From Janthinobacterium sp. GW458P (lineage in GTDB: Bacteria; Pseudomonadota; Gammaproteobacteria; Burkholderiales; Burkholderiaceae_D): DNA of 64,000 bases. The first letter of the stretch is position 1, and each line of letters begins with the position of its first letter. The DNA lies in contig NZ_NEGZ01000001.1 of assembly GCF_002127585.1 (NCBI RefSeq), positions 130,345-194,344 of the forward strand. Direction: 5' to 3'. Position numbers and translations under genes: made by a program. Shown here piece after piece: positions 37,620 through 46,241 of the stretch. A model generated the notes under the pieces. That model did no database searches. It was not told the DNA's origin and saw nothing but the letters and a program-made list of their open reading frames with translations.

Positions 37620-40087
37620 AACTTCGTGCGCACGGTGAACATCACATTGCGCGGTTCGCCGTAAAAACCCGTCTGGAACAGGCCCAGTCCCGTGAAGTAC
37701 TTCTTGTCCAGCAGGTTGTTCACGTTGAGGCTGGCCGTGACATTCTTGCTGATCTCGTAGCGCGCCATCAGGTTGACCAGCGCGTAGCCGCCCTGCTTGA
37801 TGCGTGCATTGTCCTCGATGGCGGGGTTCCAGATATTGCCGTAGTAGCTGCTTTGCCAGTTGATGCCGCCACCGACGGTCAGCTTGTCCAGGCTGGCGGG
37901 CAGGCGCCACGTGCCTTGCACGCGCACCAGATGGGCAGGCTGCGTCGTTTGCAGCATGGTGGAAAAGACATCCTTGCCATCCGCGTCGCGCACGTGGGTG
38001 TAGGTATAGCCGGCGCTCAGCTTCACATCCTTCATCACCTCTCCCGTCACCTCCATTTCCACGCCGCGGCTGGTAACGCCGTCGATGGCTGTATACGCTT
38101 CTTCGCCGTTGACTTCGCCCACAGAGCTGGCCACGTTGCTCTGGCGTATCTGGAACAGGGACGCGCTGGCATTGACCTTGCCATCGAGGTATTCGGCCTT
38201 TACGCCCGCCTCCACACCCTTGCCGCGCACGGGGGCGAGGACGTTGCGGTTGATGTCGCGGTTGCTCTGGGGGGCGAAGATGCTGGTGTAGCTGCCGAAC
38301 ACGGAATAGGTCTTGTCGAGGTCATATACGACGCCCGCATATGGCGTGATGACCTTGCTTTCCTCGATGCGCGAGGTGATGCGCGCGGTCTTGGGGTCGA
38401 AGAAGCTGCGGTCCTGCTCCTGCTTGTAGTTGCTCACGCGCGCGCCGACGATGACGGACAGCGCGTCGGCCGGATGCAGGCGCACGGCGCCATACAGGCC
38501 GCTCTGGCGCGTGCTGTCGTTGTCGTTGCCCAGGCGCATGAAGGCCGGTTCGGCGTACTGGCCGCGCCAGTCGAAATAGCTGCCTGCGACGGGCGGGTAG
38601 ACCGATTCGTAGACGGGGCCGTCCTGCTTCGCGCTGGAATGGGAGTAGCCTAGCATCGCTTCATGGCGGCGGCCGAAGGCGGTAAACGGCCCGCTGGCGT
38701 CGACGTTGACGGTGGTCTGGCGGCGGTCGCCCTTGTATTTGCCCATGAAGAAATAGGCGCCTTCGCCCGTGACGGGGTCGGGATTGCCGCCGCTGGCCGA
38801 ACCGAGCACGCTGTCATGCTTGCTGCGCAACTGGTTGGCGCTCAGTGTCAGTTTCCACGCGTTGGCGAAGCTATGCTCGACTGAGGTGAACAGCGTGGTG
38901 TTCTGCATGTCGCGGCGGCTCCAGCCGGTGGCCGGATTCCACGCGGTGGGGAAATCCGTGCGCGAGCCGTCGGCCAGCAGCACGGGGAAGCCCGTCCAGG
39001 TCGAGCCGCGCGGCTTGTAATCCTGGTGCGTGAAGCCGGTCGTCAGCAGGGTGACGGGTGTCAGGTCCGCCTCGATGATGCCGTAGGCGACGGATTTCTG
39101 CTGCGTGTAGCGGTCCAGGTAGGAGTGTTTGTCCTGGTAGGCGCCCACCAGGCGGCCGCGCACCGTGCGGCTGTCGTTCAGGGGGCCGGAGACATCGGCT
39201 TCGCCGCGGTAGTTGTCCCACGATCCCGCGCCCAGGGTGGCCGAACCCTCGAAGCTGGCGGTGGGGCGCTTGCGCACCATGTTGACGGTCGCCGACGGGT
39301 CGCCCGAGCCGCTCATCAGGCCCGTCGCGCCCTTCAGTACTTCGATGCGGTCATAGATGGCCATGTCGCTGTTGGTCGTGCCCCAATCGTAGACGCCGTC
39401 ATAGATGGCCGACACGCCGTCGTACTGGAAATTGGTGACGGCAAAGCCGCGCGCCTGGAAGCTCCAGCGGTCGCTGTCGTAGTTTTGCACGCTCACGCCA
39501 TTGACGTTCTTCATGACGTCGGAGACGGCGTTGCTGTTCTGGTCATCCATCTGCTGGCGCGTGACGATGGTCAGCGACTGCGGCGTTTCGCGCTGCGTCA
39601 ACGCCAGGCCCGTGGCGCCGCTGGCGGGGCCGCCCGTATAGCTGCCCGTGCCGCTGGTGGCGGCGCTGCGCTCGGCCTCCGCCACCACGGTGACGCCGCT
39701 CATGACAGCGACGCCGCGGCTGTCCGCCGTGGGTGCGCTGGCACTGGCGGGGATCTTTTGCAGCAGGTAGCCGCCATTCGCCTGCGGCACGGCTTGCAGG
39801 CCGCTGCCGGCCAGCAGCGCGCGGAAACCATCGTGCAGGCTGTAGCTGCCTTGCAGGCCGGCGCTGTGCAAGCCTTGCGTGGTGTCGCTGGAGAACGACA
39901 ACAAAATGGCGCTGTCGCTGCCGAAGCGCGTGAGCACGTCGCCCAGCGCGCCGGCCGGAATGCTGTAGGCGCGTACTTGCCGGCTTTGCGCCTGGGCTGG
40001 CGCCGGCAGGGCCAGGGCCATGCCGATCTGCGCCAGGGCGCAGGCCAAAACGGTGCGGGTAAGGAGGGAACGCGAAGCGTGGTGCAT
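37616..40087 (-). CDS. TonB-dependent siderophore receptor with N-terminal signalling domain
   Basis: An 823-residue outer-membrane receptor. A signal peptide (about 1-34, ending APAQA) is followed by a secretin/TonB N-terminal (STN) signalling domain (about 40-105), a plug (about 145-260, with QRETPQSLTIVTRQQMDDQ and the VLKGATGLMSGSGDPSATVN motif) and a 22-strand barrel ending in Phe (VRTKF). The start at 40087 has GAAAGG 8 bases upstream and gives the proper signal peptide. The STN domain means transcriptional signalling through a FecR-like partner. That partner is the adjacent sigma/anti-sigma fusion, 95 bases upstream on the same strand. The iron-siderophore ligand is not predictable. 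Confidence 0.9.
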   Translation of the reverse strand: MHHASRSLLTRTVLACALAQIGMALALPAPAQAQSRQVRAYSIPAGALGDVLTRFGSDSAILLSFSSDTTQGLHSAGLQGSYSLHDGFRALLAGSGLQAVPQANGGYLLQKIPASASAPTADSRGVAVMSGVTVVAEAERSAATSGTGSYTGGPASGATGLALTQRETPQSLTIVTRQQMDDQNSNAVSDVMKNVNGVSVQNYDSDRWSFQARGFAVTNFQYDGVSAIYDGVYDWGTTNSDMAIYDRIEVLKGATGLMSGSGDPSATVNMVRKRPTASFEGSATLGAGSWDNYRGEADVSGPLNDSRTVRGRLVGAYQDKHSYLDRYTQQKSVAYGIIEADLTPVTLLTTGFTHQDYKPRGSTWTGFPVLLADGSRTDFPTAWNPATGWSRRDMQNTTLFTSVEHSFANAWKLTLSANQLRSKHDSVLGSASGGNPDPVTGEGAYFFMGKYKGDRRQTTVNVDASGPFTAFGRRHEAMLGYSHSSAKQDGPVYESVYPPVAGSYFDWRGQYAEPAFMRLGNDNDSTRQSGLYGAVRLHPADALSVIVGARVSNYKQEQDRSFFDPKTARITSRIEESKVITPYAGVVYDLDKTYSVFGSYTSIFAPQSNRDINRNVLAPVRGKGVEAGVKAEYLDGKVNASASLFQIRQSNVASSVGEVNGEEAYTAIDGVTSRGVEMEVTGEVMKDVKLSAGYTYTHVRDADGKDVFSTMLQTTQPAHLVRVQGTWRLPASLDKLTVGGGINWQSSYYGNIWNPAIEDNARIKQGGYALVNLMARYEISKNVTASLNVNNLLDKKYFTGLGLFQTGFYGEPRNVMFTVRTKF

Positions 40088-40182
40088 GGAATAAAGCCTT
40101 TCGTGGATGCGCAAGATGGAAACTACCTCTCTACCAAGTCACGCGAGCACGGTAAAACAGCTCACTTTGCAGAAAATATTTT

Positions 40183-41499
40183 TCAGCGGGCAGCCAGTTC
40201 GATGCGCACCACCTGATGGCCCCAGAAGCGCGTGACGGTATTGCGCCGCAGTTGCAGGCTGGCGCAGACGGTGTCGAGGACGGCGCCGACGTCGGCCAGC
40301 GGGTAGGAGCCGGACACGCGCAGGCCGGCGATGGCGGGCGTGCAGCCCAGCGGATGGTCGCTGTAGCGCGACAGCTCGGCGAGGAAATCGGCCAGGCGCA
40401 TGTCGCGCGCCACCAGCATGCCATCGAGCCATGCGCCGCCATAGGGCGCCAGCGCCTGGCGGTGCAAGTCCGCGCTGTCGAAATGGGCGCCATCGCCGGG
40501 ACGCAGCAGCAGGCGCTGGCTACCGTCATCGGCCAGCACGGCGACGGCGCCTTCGAGCACGCCGGCGCTGGCGTATTGCTCGTGCAGGCGCACGGTGAAA
40601 CGCGTGCCCAGCGCCTGCAGGCTGCCGTGCGGCGTGTCGACGAAGAACGGCCGTTGCGCGGCATCCTTGCCGGTGGCGATGAAGATTTCGCCGGCCAGGA
40701 GGTCGATGCGGCGCTGCGCGCCGCTGTAAACGATATTGACGGCGCTGCTGGTGTTGAGCGTGAGCTGCGTGCCGTCATCGAGGGTCACGACGCGGCGCTG
40801 GTTGACGCCCGTGCGGTAATCTGCCATCCAGCCGCGCTGCGGGCTGCGGCGTTCGAACGCATACAGCGAGGCGCCGCAGGCCAGCAGCAGGGCCAGGGTC
40901 TTGACGGCGTGGCGCCGCGGCGCATTCGCTTGCATGCAAGCGCGCAGCAGGCTCGCGTGCGCCGCGGGCGGCAGGTGTTCGTGCTGCGTTTGCAGCTGCT
41001 GCCACGCCTGTGTGGCGCTGCCGGCCCGCTGCAGATGGCGTTTTACCGTGGCCAGCGAGATGTCGAGCTGGCGCGCGATGTCTTCCTGCGGCAGCTCGTC
41101 GAGCTGGCGCAGCAGGAAAGCCCGTTTCACAGGCGGCGGCAAGCCGTCGAGCATGCGGTCCAGTTCAAACAGCGTGGACAGCAGCAGCGCGCGTTCCTCG
41201 GGCGACGGCGCATGCCGGGGCGGCAGCTGCGCCAGCACGTCCAGGTAAGCCTGTTCGAGTTTCTGGCGGCGGTAATGGTTGAACAGCACGCGCTGCGCCA
41301 CGGTGGCGAGAAAGGCGCGCGGCTCGCGCGCGGCGACGGCGTCTTCGCGGTCGAGCAGGCGCATGAAAGTATCGTGCGCCACATCGGCCGCGCAGGCCGT
41401 GCTGCCGAGTTTTTTGCGCAGCCAGCCCTGCAGCCAGCCGTGGTGGTCGGCATACAGTGTCGCGATGTCGTGGCGTTGTAGCGGCTTTGCCAGCGGCAT
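40183..41499 (-). CDS. Single-chain ECF sigma factor / FecR anti-sigma fusion (IutY-like)
   Basis: A 438-residue protein. Residues about 8-80 are sigma region 2 (DVAHDTFMRLLDRED, FLATVAQRVLFNHYRRQK) and about 105-158 sigma region 4 (DISLATVKRHLQRA), as in FecI. A short linker (about 160-197) with ATQAWQQLQ recalls the end of the cytoplasmic FecR N-domain, of which the first part is missing. A membrane helix (about 199-214) and a periplasmic FecR domain (about 226-325, DYRTGVNQRRVVTLDDG) follow, then an STN-like C-terminal part (about 360-435). FecI and FecR are normally separate proteins; a natural hybrid, IutY, is known in Pseudomonas putida. An AAGGGG ribosome site precedes the ATG, and a Fur-like box precedes that. 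It lies directly before its likely receptor. Confidence 0.88.
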   Translation of the reverse strand: MPLAKPLQRHDIATLYADHHGWLQGWLRKKLGSTACAADVAHDTFMRLLDREDAVAAREPRAFLATVAQRVLFNHYRRQKLEQAYLDVLAQLPPRHAPSPEERALLLSTLFELDRMLDGLPPPVKRAFLLRQLDELPQEDIARQLDISLATVKRHLQRAGSATQAWQQLQTQHEHLPPAAHASLLRACMQANAPRRHAVKTLALLLACGASLYAFERRSPQRGWMADYRTGVNQRRVVTLDDGTQLTLNTSSAVNIVYSGAQRRIDLLAGEIFIATGKDAAQRPFFVDTPHGSLQALGTRFTVRLHEQYASAGVLEGAVAVLADDGSQRLLLRPGDGAHFDSADLHRQALAPYGGAWLDGMLVARDMRLADFLAELSRYSDHPLGCTPAIAGLRVSGSYPLADVGAVLDTVCASLQLRRNTVTRFWGHQVVRIELAAR

Positions 41500-41523
41500 C
41501 GCATTCCCCTTGCGCTTTTAAAC

Positions 41524-41542
41524 AATAATAAGAATCATTCTC
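41524..41542. promoter_or_regulatory. Fur box upstream of the sigma/anti-sigma fusion
   Basis: A 19-base site (AATAATAAGAATCATTCTC) matches 15 of 19 bases of the Fur consensus GATAATGATAATCATTATC. It lies about 25 bases upstream of the start codon, so iron should repress the system. Confidence 0.8.
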
Positions 41543-41674
41543 ATTGTAGCAAGCGGGGGAGGTGGCTGTAAATGACGGGAACGGCGGGTGTGGTTTTTTT
41601 GGTTGACGCTGCTGAATGCCGGGGTCTGACCCGGCGGGCCAGACTGCATGGACGCGACGTCGCTTCGGCCAGGC

Positions 41675-41770
41675 TGTAGGTCGGATTAGCGCGCAGGCGC
41701 GTAATCCGACGCCACCACTGGCGCTAACAATATTGTCGGATTACGCTCTATGGGCTAATCCGACCTACGC
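41675..41770. repeat. Paired inverted GTCGGATTA repeat
   Basis: Two facing units, one beginning TGTAGGTCGGATTAGCG and ending CGTAATCCGAC (41675-41710), the other beginning TGTCGGATTACG and ending CTAATCCGACCTACG (41734-41769), form a large inverted repeat, each unit also being a hairpin. This is the BIME-like arrangement of a REP family common in many proteobacterial genomes. It lies between the Fur box and the ybdK-like stop. Confidence 0.8.
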
Positions 41771-41787
41771 TTCCAGCGCGTGCCGTG

Positions 41788-42918
41788 TCAGTAATTCATG
41801 GGTTCGCCCCGGAAGCAGCGGATGGCCGAATCGACCATGCCCTCGGCGCTGCCCTGCAGGCTGTGCTGCTTGCGCAGGTATTGCGCATCGCTCCACTGCT
41901 TGGCCACGTCCGACAGGTGTTTCAGGGCCGGCGTGCTGCCCAGCGCCTCGGCGTGCGGCTCCATCTTGCGCAGGGTGGTCATGATGTCTTCGCGCAGCGA
42001 CATCGTTTCGTAGGTTTTCGGATGCGTGATGGCGCCATCGAGGCCGAAGCGGCAGGCCTGGAAGCGGTTGTAGTTATATACGAGGTAATCGTCTTCCACG
42101 GGCGGCGCTTCGCGCCGTTCGAGCAGGTAGCGGCACAGGGCTTGCAGGTAGGCGGCCAGCGCGGCGGCCCGCTCCACCGTCAGCGGCGTGTCGCACACGC
42201 GCAGTTCGATGGTGCCGAATTCCGGCTTGGGACGGATATCCCAGTAAAAATCCTTCATGCTCTTGATGATGCCCGTGTTCTCCATCTTGGCGAAATACTC
42301 GTTGGAGAACTGCTCCCAGCTCAGCGTGAACGGCGCGCGTCCGCTCATGGGGAACGCAAATACGGAGTTCAGGCGGGCCGAATCGAACAGGGTGTCGCGT
42401 CCCTGCACGTAGGGCGAGGAGGCCGACAGGGCGATGAAATGGGGGATGTAGCGGTTCAGCGAATGCAGCAGGAACATGGCGTCGTCGCCCGAGGCGCAGC
42501 CGATGTGCACATGCTGGCCGAAGATGGTGAACTGCTTGGCCAGGTAGCCGTACAGTTCCGAAATCTCCTGGAAGCGCGGCTTGGAAAAGATCTTTTGCGA
42601 CGACCATTGCTGGAACGGGTGTGTGCCGCCCCCCGCGATGCCGATATTGAGCTTGTCGCCCGCCGTGATCAAGGTGTCGCGGATTTCCTGCAGCTGTTCC
42701 AGCAGGGGGCCGTGATGCGTGTGCACGCTCGAGTTGATCTCGATCATGCTCTCGGTGATTTCCGGCGTGACGTTGCCGGGAAACGGTTTTTTTCCCAGCA
42801 GGTGCAGCAGGTCGGGGCTGGCGGCCGTCAGGTCATAGTCCGACAGGTTCACCAGTTGCAGTTCGAGTTCGACGCCGAAGGTCAGCGCGGCCGATTGGCC
42901 AAAGGGTTCCAGCGGCAT
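41788..42918 (-). CDS. ybdK: YbdK-type carboxylate-amine ligase (glutamate-cysteine ligase 2 family)
   Basis: A 376-residue ATP-grasp-like GCS2 enzyme. Signatures are [11 protein letters not shown] near the start, [21 protein letters not shown] (about 51-71), [12 protein letters not shown], the HVHIGC motif and [18 protein letters not shown]. YbdK of E. coli has weak gamma-glutamate-cysteine ligase activity and its true role is unclear. The ATG directly abuts the stop of the cation antiporter upstream, so the pair is cotranscribed. A combination of antiporter and glutathione-like chemistry recalls Kef-type systems, but the link is an inference. Confidence 0.9.
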   Translation of the reverse strand: MPLEPFGQSAALTFGVELELQLVNLSDYDLTAASPDLLHLLGKKPFPGNVTPEITESMIEINSSVHTHHGPLLEQLQEIRDTLITAGDKLNIGIAGGGTHPFQQWSSQKIFSKPRFQEISELYGYLAKQFTIFGQHVHIGCASGDDAMFLLHSLNRYIPHFIALSASSPYVQGRDTLFDSARLNSVFAFPMSGRAPFTLSWEQFSNEYFAKMENTGIIKSMKDFYWDIRPKPEFGTIELRVCDTPLTVERAAALAAYLQALCRYLLERREAPPVEDDYLVYNYNRFQACRFGLDGAITHPKTYETMSLREDIMTTLRKMEPHAEALGSTPALKHLSDVAKQWSDAQYLRKQHSLQGSAEGMVDSAIRCFRGEPMNY

Positions 42919-44112
42919 TTAGCGCTCCTTGATTTCGTGGGTTTCTTTTGCCAGCATCAGCACGCGCTGCACCAGCACGGGACCGACCAGTTCCAGGCCC
43001 AGGGTGACGGCGGCCAGGGCGTTCAATTCGTCGCCGAAGTTCACGCCGTGCTGGCGCGCGTGCTCGAGCAGCAGGATGATAAAGACGGAGACGGGCGTCA
43101 GGGCCACGCCCGTCAGCACCCCCTTGCGCCAGGAAATGCCGCTCACATGCGAAAACGCGGCCACGCCGACGACTTTCGTCAGCAGGCGTCCGCCAACGAC
43201 GGCCAGGGCCAGGGTCGCGCCAGCCGTTACGCTGGCCCATTCCAGTGTCGAGGCGGCATACACGAACAGCAATACCGTCAGCAGTTCGCCCAGCGCGCCG
43301 AAATTGCGCTGCGCCTGGCTGAAGGCGACGCGGCGGTGGCGCGCCACCAGGCCGAATGTCAGGGTGGCCAGCAGCGGCGACAGGCTGGTGGTGTAGGTCA
43401 GCGCGACGAGCAGCATTACCGACAGCGCGAACGCCACGGTGGCGTCCTGCGCCATATTGCCCAGGCGGCGCAGCATGGCCGGCACGACGATGCCGAAGAC
43501 GGTGCCGGCGGCCACCGAGGCGGCCAGCACGGCGGCGCTGCTGCTGGTCGCCTCGATCAGGTCGGTGGAGCTCTGGAACATCCAGAAGCCGATGATGATG
43601 TTGAAGGTGAACACGGCCAGCACGCAATTGAGTGCCGTCAGGTGGACGATGCGTTCCGTGACCTGGCCCGAACTGCGTTCTTCGTTGATGACGCGCATGA
43701 TGGTGGCCGGCGAGGTGGACATGGCCAGGGAGGCCAGCAGCAGCGCCGTCATCGAGGTGGTGCCGAATTCGATGCCGATGAAGTAGACGACGGCAAATGT
43801 GAACAGCGATTCGACCAGGCCGGTGACGGCGATCCACGGGTTGTTCTTCAGCCAGCGCAGGTTGATGCGGTAGCCGACCTCGAACAGGATCAGGCCGAAG
43901 GCCACGTCAGCCAGCACCAGCATGGGGCCCGCGTCCGTCTGCGGCAGGATACCCACCTGCGTCTGCGCCAGGATGAAGCCGATCACGCCATAAAAACTGA
44001 TGCGCGGCAGGCCCGTCCAGCGGTGGCCAAATTCGCCCACCACCCAGGCCAGGGTAATGGCGAATGGCCAGGACAGGTCGGCGGCGATCGAGAGGAGACT
44101 TTGCATGCTCAT
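42919..44112 (-). CDS. Cation:proton antiporter (CPA family)
   Basis: A 397-residue inner-membrane protein with about twelve helices in the Na+/H+ exchanger fold. Typical features are VLADVAFGLILFEVGYRINL in the first helical bundle, SLAMSTSPATIMRVINEE in the region of helix 5, and a second bundle from about 245. There is no C-terminal RCK/TrkA domain, unlike KefB/KefC. The next gene starts immediately after its stop and encodes a YbdK-type ligase. Ion specificity cannot be read from the sequence. Confidence 0.85.
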   Translation of the reverse strand: MSMQSLLSIAADLSWPFAITLAWVVGEFGHRWTGLPRISFYGVIGFILAQTQVGILPQTDAGPMLVLADVAFGLILFEVGYRINLRWLKNNPWIAVTGLVESLFTFAVVYFIGIEFGTTSMTALLLASLAMSTSPATIMRVINEERSSGQVTERIVHLTALNCVLAVFTFNIIIGFWMFQSSTDLIEATSSSAAVLAASVAAGTVFGIVVPAMLRRLGNMAQDATVAFALSVMLLVALTYTTSLSPLLATLTFGLVARHRRVAFSQAQRNFGALGELLTVLLFVYAASTLEWASVTAGATLALAVVGGRLLTKVVGVAAFSHVSGISWRKGVLTGVALTPVSVFIILLLEHARQHGVNFGDELNALAAVTLGLELVGPVLVQRVLMLAKETHEIKER

Positions 44113-44418
44113 TCCTTTGAAATAGCGCTGGCACCGGCCGGCAGCATGGGAGCTGGCGCGGCAATGTCGTGGTGCAGCGATGGTGCATTGTTTGCGCAGA
44201 GCGATGCGCCGATTCTACCGGAGCAGAAGGCGCGCACAATGTGCGCAATCGAACAGTGCCGCGGCCATGGCGGCCGCGCACAAGATGCAGCAAATTGGGG
44301 CGGGGCCGATATCAGTCTATGGTACCCGCCCGCAGCGGAGATGCTCCGCACGGTAGTTCTGCACCGCAGTGTACGGCATGGCGGCGGCATGCCGCCATGG
44401 ACTTTTTGTTGCGTGCTC
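44113..44418. other. Intergenic region between the antiporter and VWA genes
   Basis: This 306-base gap has no supported gene. Its end near the VWA stop holds a palindrome (CATGGCGGC-GGCAT-GCCGCCATG, about 44380-44402) followed on the plus strand by GACTTTTTG. It could terminate transcription from the MoxR-VWA operon or simply be a stable hairpin. The rest should hold the promoter of the antiporter-ybdK pair. Confidence 0.45.
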
Positions 44419-45588
44419 TTATTTACTGAGCAGACGCATGCCCCGTTCCAGCCCGTCGATCGACAGGGGGAACATGCGGTTGTTCATCAACTGCCGCATC
44501 ACGCCGATGGACTGGCGGTACTGCCATAATCCTTCCGCTTCCGGATTGAGCCAGATGAATTTCGGGAACGCCTGGGTAAAGCGCGCCAGCCACGCCGATC
44601 CGGCTTCCTCGTTGTTGTATTCGACGCTGCCGCCCGGCTGCAGGATTTCGTAGGGGCTCATGGTGGCGTCGCCGACGAAAATCAGCTTGGTGTCGGGCGG
44701 GTATTTGCGCAGCACGTCCCAGGTGGGAAAGCGCTCGGTGTTGCGGCGCCGGTTGTTCTTCCACAGGTAGTCGTAGACGCAGTTATGGAAGTAAAAGAAT
44801 TCCATGTTCTTGAATTCTGTCTTCGCCGCCGAGAACAGTTCCTCGGTGCGTTCGATATGGTCGTCCATGCTGCCGCCCACATCAAACAGCATCAGCACCT
44901 TGATGCGGTTCTTGCGCTCGGGACGCATCCTGATGTCGAGATAGCCCGCGTTGTTGGCCGTGGCGGCGATGGTGGCGTCGAGCGCCAGCTCGTCTTCCGC
45001 GCCTTCGCGCGCGAACTTGCGCAGGCGGCGCAAGGCCACCTTGATGTTGCGCGTGCCCAGTTCGCGCTCGCCGTCGTAATCCTTGTAGCTGCGCGCTTCC
45101 CATACTTTCACGGCCGTGCGGTTGCCGCCCTTGCCGCCGATACGGATGCCTTCCGGATTCGTGCCGCCATTGCCGAACGGCGAAGTGCCGCCCGTGCCTA
45201 TCCACTTGCTGCCGCCCTCGTGGCGCTCCTTCTGCTCCTTCAGCAGCTCGTTCAGGCGGTCCATCAGCTTGTCGTAGCCGAATTTTTTCAGCTGCGCCTT
45301 CTGCTCCTCGGACAATTCGCGCTGCATGCGTTTGAGCAGCCAGTCGAGGGGAATCGCCGCGTTCGTGTCGAAGGCCGCATTGACGCCCTTGAAGTACTGG
45401 GCAAAGGCGCGGTCGAACTTGTCGAAATGGGCTTCATCCTTGACCAGGGTCAGGCGCGCCAGATAATAGAAATCGTCCATCGAGGCGTCGATGACATTCT
45501 TTTGCAGCGCTTCAAGTAGAGTCAGGAATTCCTTGATCGAGACGGGAATCTTCGCATCCTTGAGCGTGAAGAAGAAATCAATCAGCAT
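44419..45588 (-). CDS. VWA-domain protein of a MoxR system
   Basis: A 389-residue CoxE-like protein. The N-terminal part is helical and charged (to about 190). The C-terminal von Willebrand A domain (about 225-385) has a MIDAS-like site VLMLFDVGGSMDDH, where the usual DxSxS is DxGGS. MoxR ATPases and VWA partners act together in maturation or metal insertion of large complexes. Here the moxR gene is two genes upstream, with a GNAT gene between. AGAGGAAG lies 5 bases before the chosen ATG; an earlier frame start falls inside the GNAT gene. Confidence 0.87.
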   Translation of the reverse strand: MLIDFFFTLKDAKIPVSIKEFLTLLEALQKNVIDASMDDFYYLARLTLVKDEAHFDKFDRAFAQYFKGVNAAFDTNAAIPLDWLLKRMQRELSEEQKAQLKKFGYDKLMDRLNELLKEQKERHEGGSKWIGTGGTSPFGNGGTNPEGIRIGGKGGNRTAVKVWEARSYKDYDGERELGTRNIKVALRRLRKFAREGAEDELALDATIAATANNAGYLDIRMRPERKNRIKVLMLFDVGGSMDDHIERTEELFSAAKTEFKNMEFFYFHNCVYDYLWKNNRRRNTERFPTWDVLRKYPPDTKLIFVGDATMSPYEILQPGGSVEYNNEEAGSAWLARFTQAFPKFIWLNPEAEGLWQYRQSIGVMRQLMNNRMFPLSIDGLERGMRLLSK

Positions 45589-46232
45589 GGTGCTTCCTCT
45601 GTCCCAGGGTCTCCCAAGCGGGGCAGTGCGGCGATGGGGCGCTGCGCCAGCTTGTAGCGCAGGTGGGCGGCAATTTCGGGCCATTCGCCGCGCGTGATGC
45701 TGTACATGACCGTGTCGCGCACGGTGCCGTCGCGGCGCAGCGCATGGTGACGCAGCACACCATCCCTTTTCGCGCCCAGGCGTTCGATGGCCGCCTGCGA
45801 AGCATGGTTGAAATTATCGGTGCGAAAACCTGCCAGCGCGCAGCCGAGGGTATCGAAGGCGTGCGCCAGCAGCAGCAATTTGCAGGTGGTGTTGACGTGG
45901 CTGCGCTGGCAGCGCTTCGCATACCAGGTGTAGCCGATTTCCAGGCGGCCTATGTTTGGCACCACGTCGTGGTAGCTGGTGGTGCCGATAACGTCGCCGC
46001 TGGCCGCGTCGATGACGGCAAAGGCGAAGCGCGCAGGGCGCATCTCGATGGCCTTGAAGATGTACTGGTCCACCTGGTCCGGTTCGGGCACGGAGGTGAC
46101 GCGCAGATTCCATAGTTCGCCATCCATGGCCGCCGCGCGCAGGCCCGGTGCGTGATGCGGCGCCAGCGCTTCGAGGCGGATGCCGTGCAGTTCCAGGGGG
46201 ACGAAGACCTTGTCCGGGCTGATGTCGTTCAC
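45582..46232 (-). CDS. GNAT-family N-acetyltransferase (RimJ/RimL-like)
   Basis: A 216-residue GNAT protein. The fold runs from LHGIRLEALAPHHAPGL through FAVIDAASGDVIGTTSYHDV and the acetyl-CoA region after LEIGYTWYAKRCQRSHVNT to AIERLGAKRDGVLRHHALRRDG. This last stretch is the RimJ/RimL-type substrate and CoA end. It lies between moxR and the VWA gene, overlaps the VWA start by 7 bases, and begins 9 bases after the moxR stop. Targets could be protein N-termini or small amines. Its constant company with the MoxR pair here is notable. Confidence 0.85.
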   Translation of the reverse strand: MNDISPDKVFVPLELHGIRLEALAPHHAPGLRAAAMDGELWNLRVTSVPEPDQVDQYIFKAIEMRPARFAFAVIDAASGDVIGTTSYHDVVPNIGRLEIGYTWYAKRCQRSHVNTTCKLLLLAHAFDTLGCALAGFRTDNFNHASQAAIERLGAKRDGVLRHHALRRDGTVRDTVMYSITRGEWPEIAAHLRYKLAQRPIAALPRLGDPGTEEAPC

Positions 46233-46241
46233 CGGCGCTCC

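Noticed and set aside
41785-44529. A 914-codon plus-strand frame across ybdK and the antiporter
   Set aside because: Gln/His/Arg/Gly-rich shadow frame over two well-recognised minus-strand genes.
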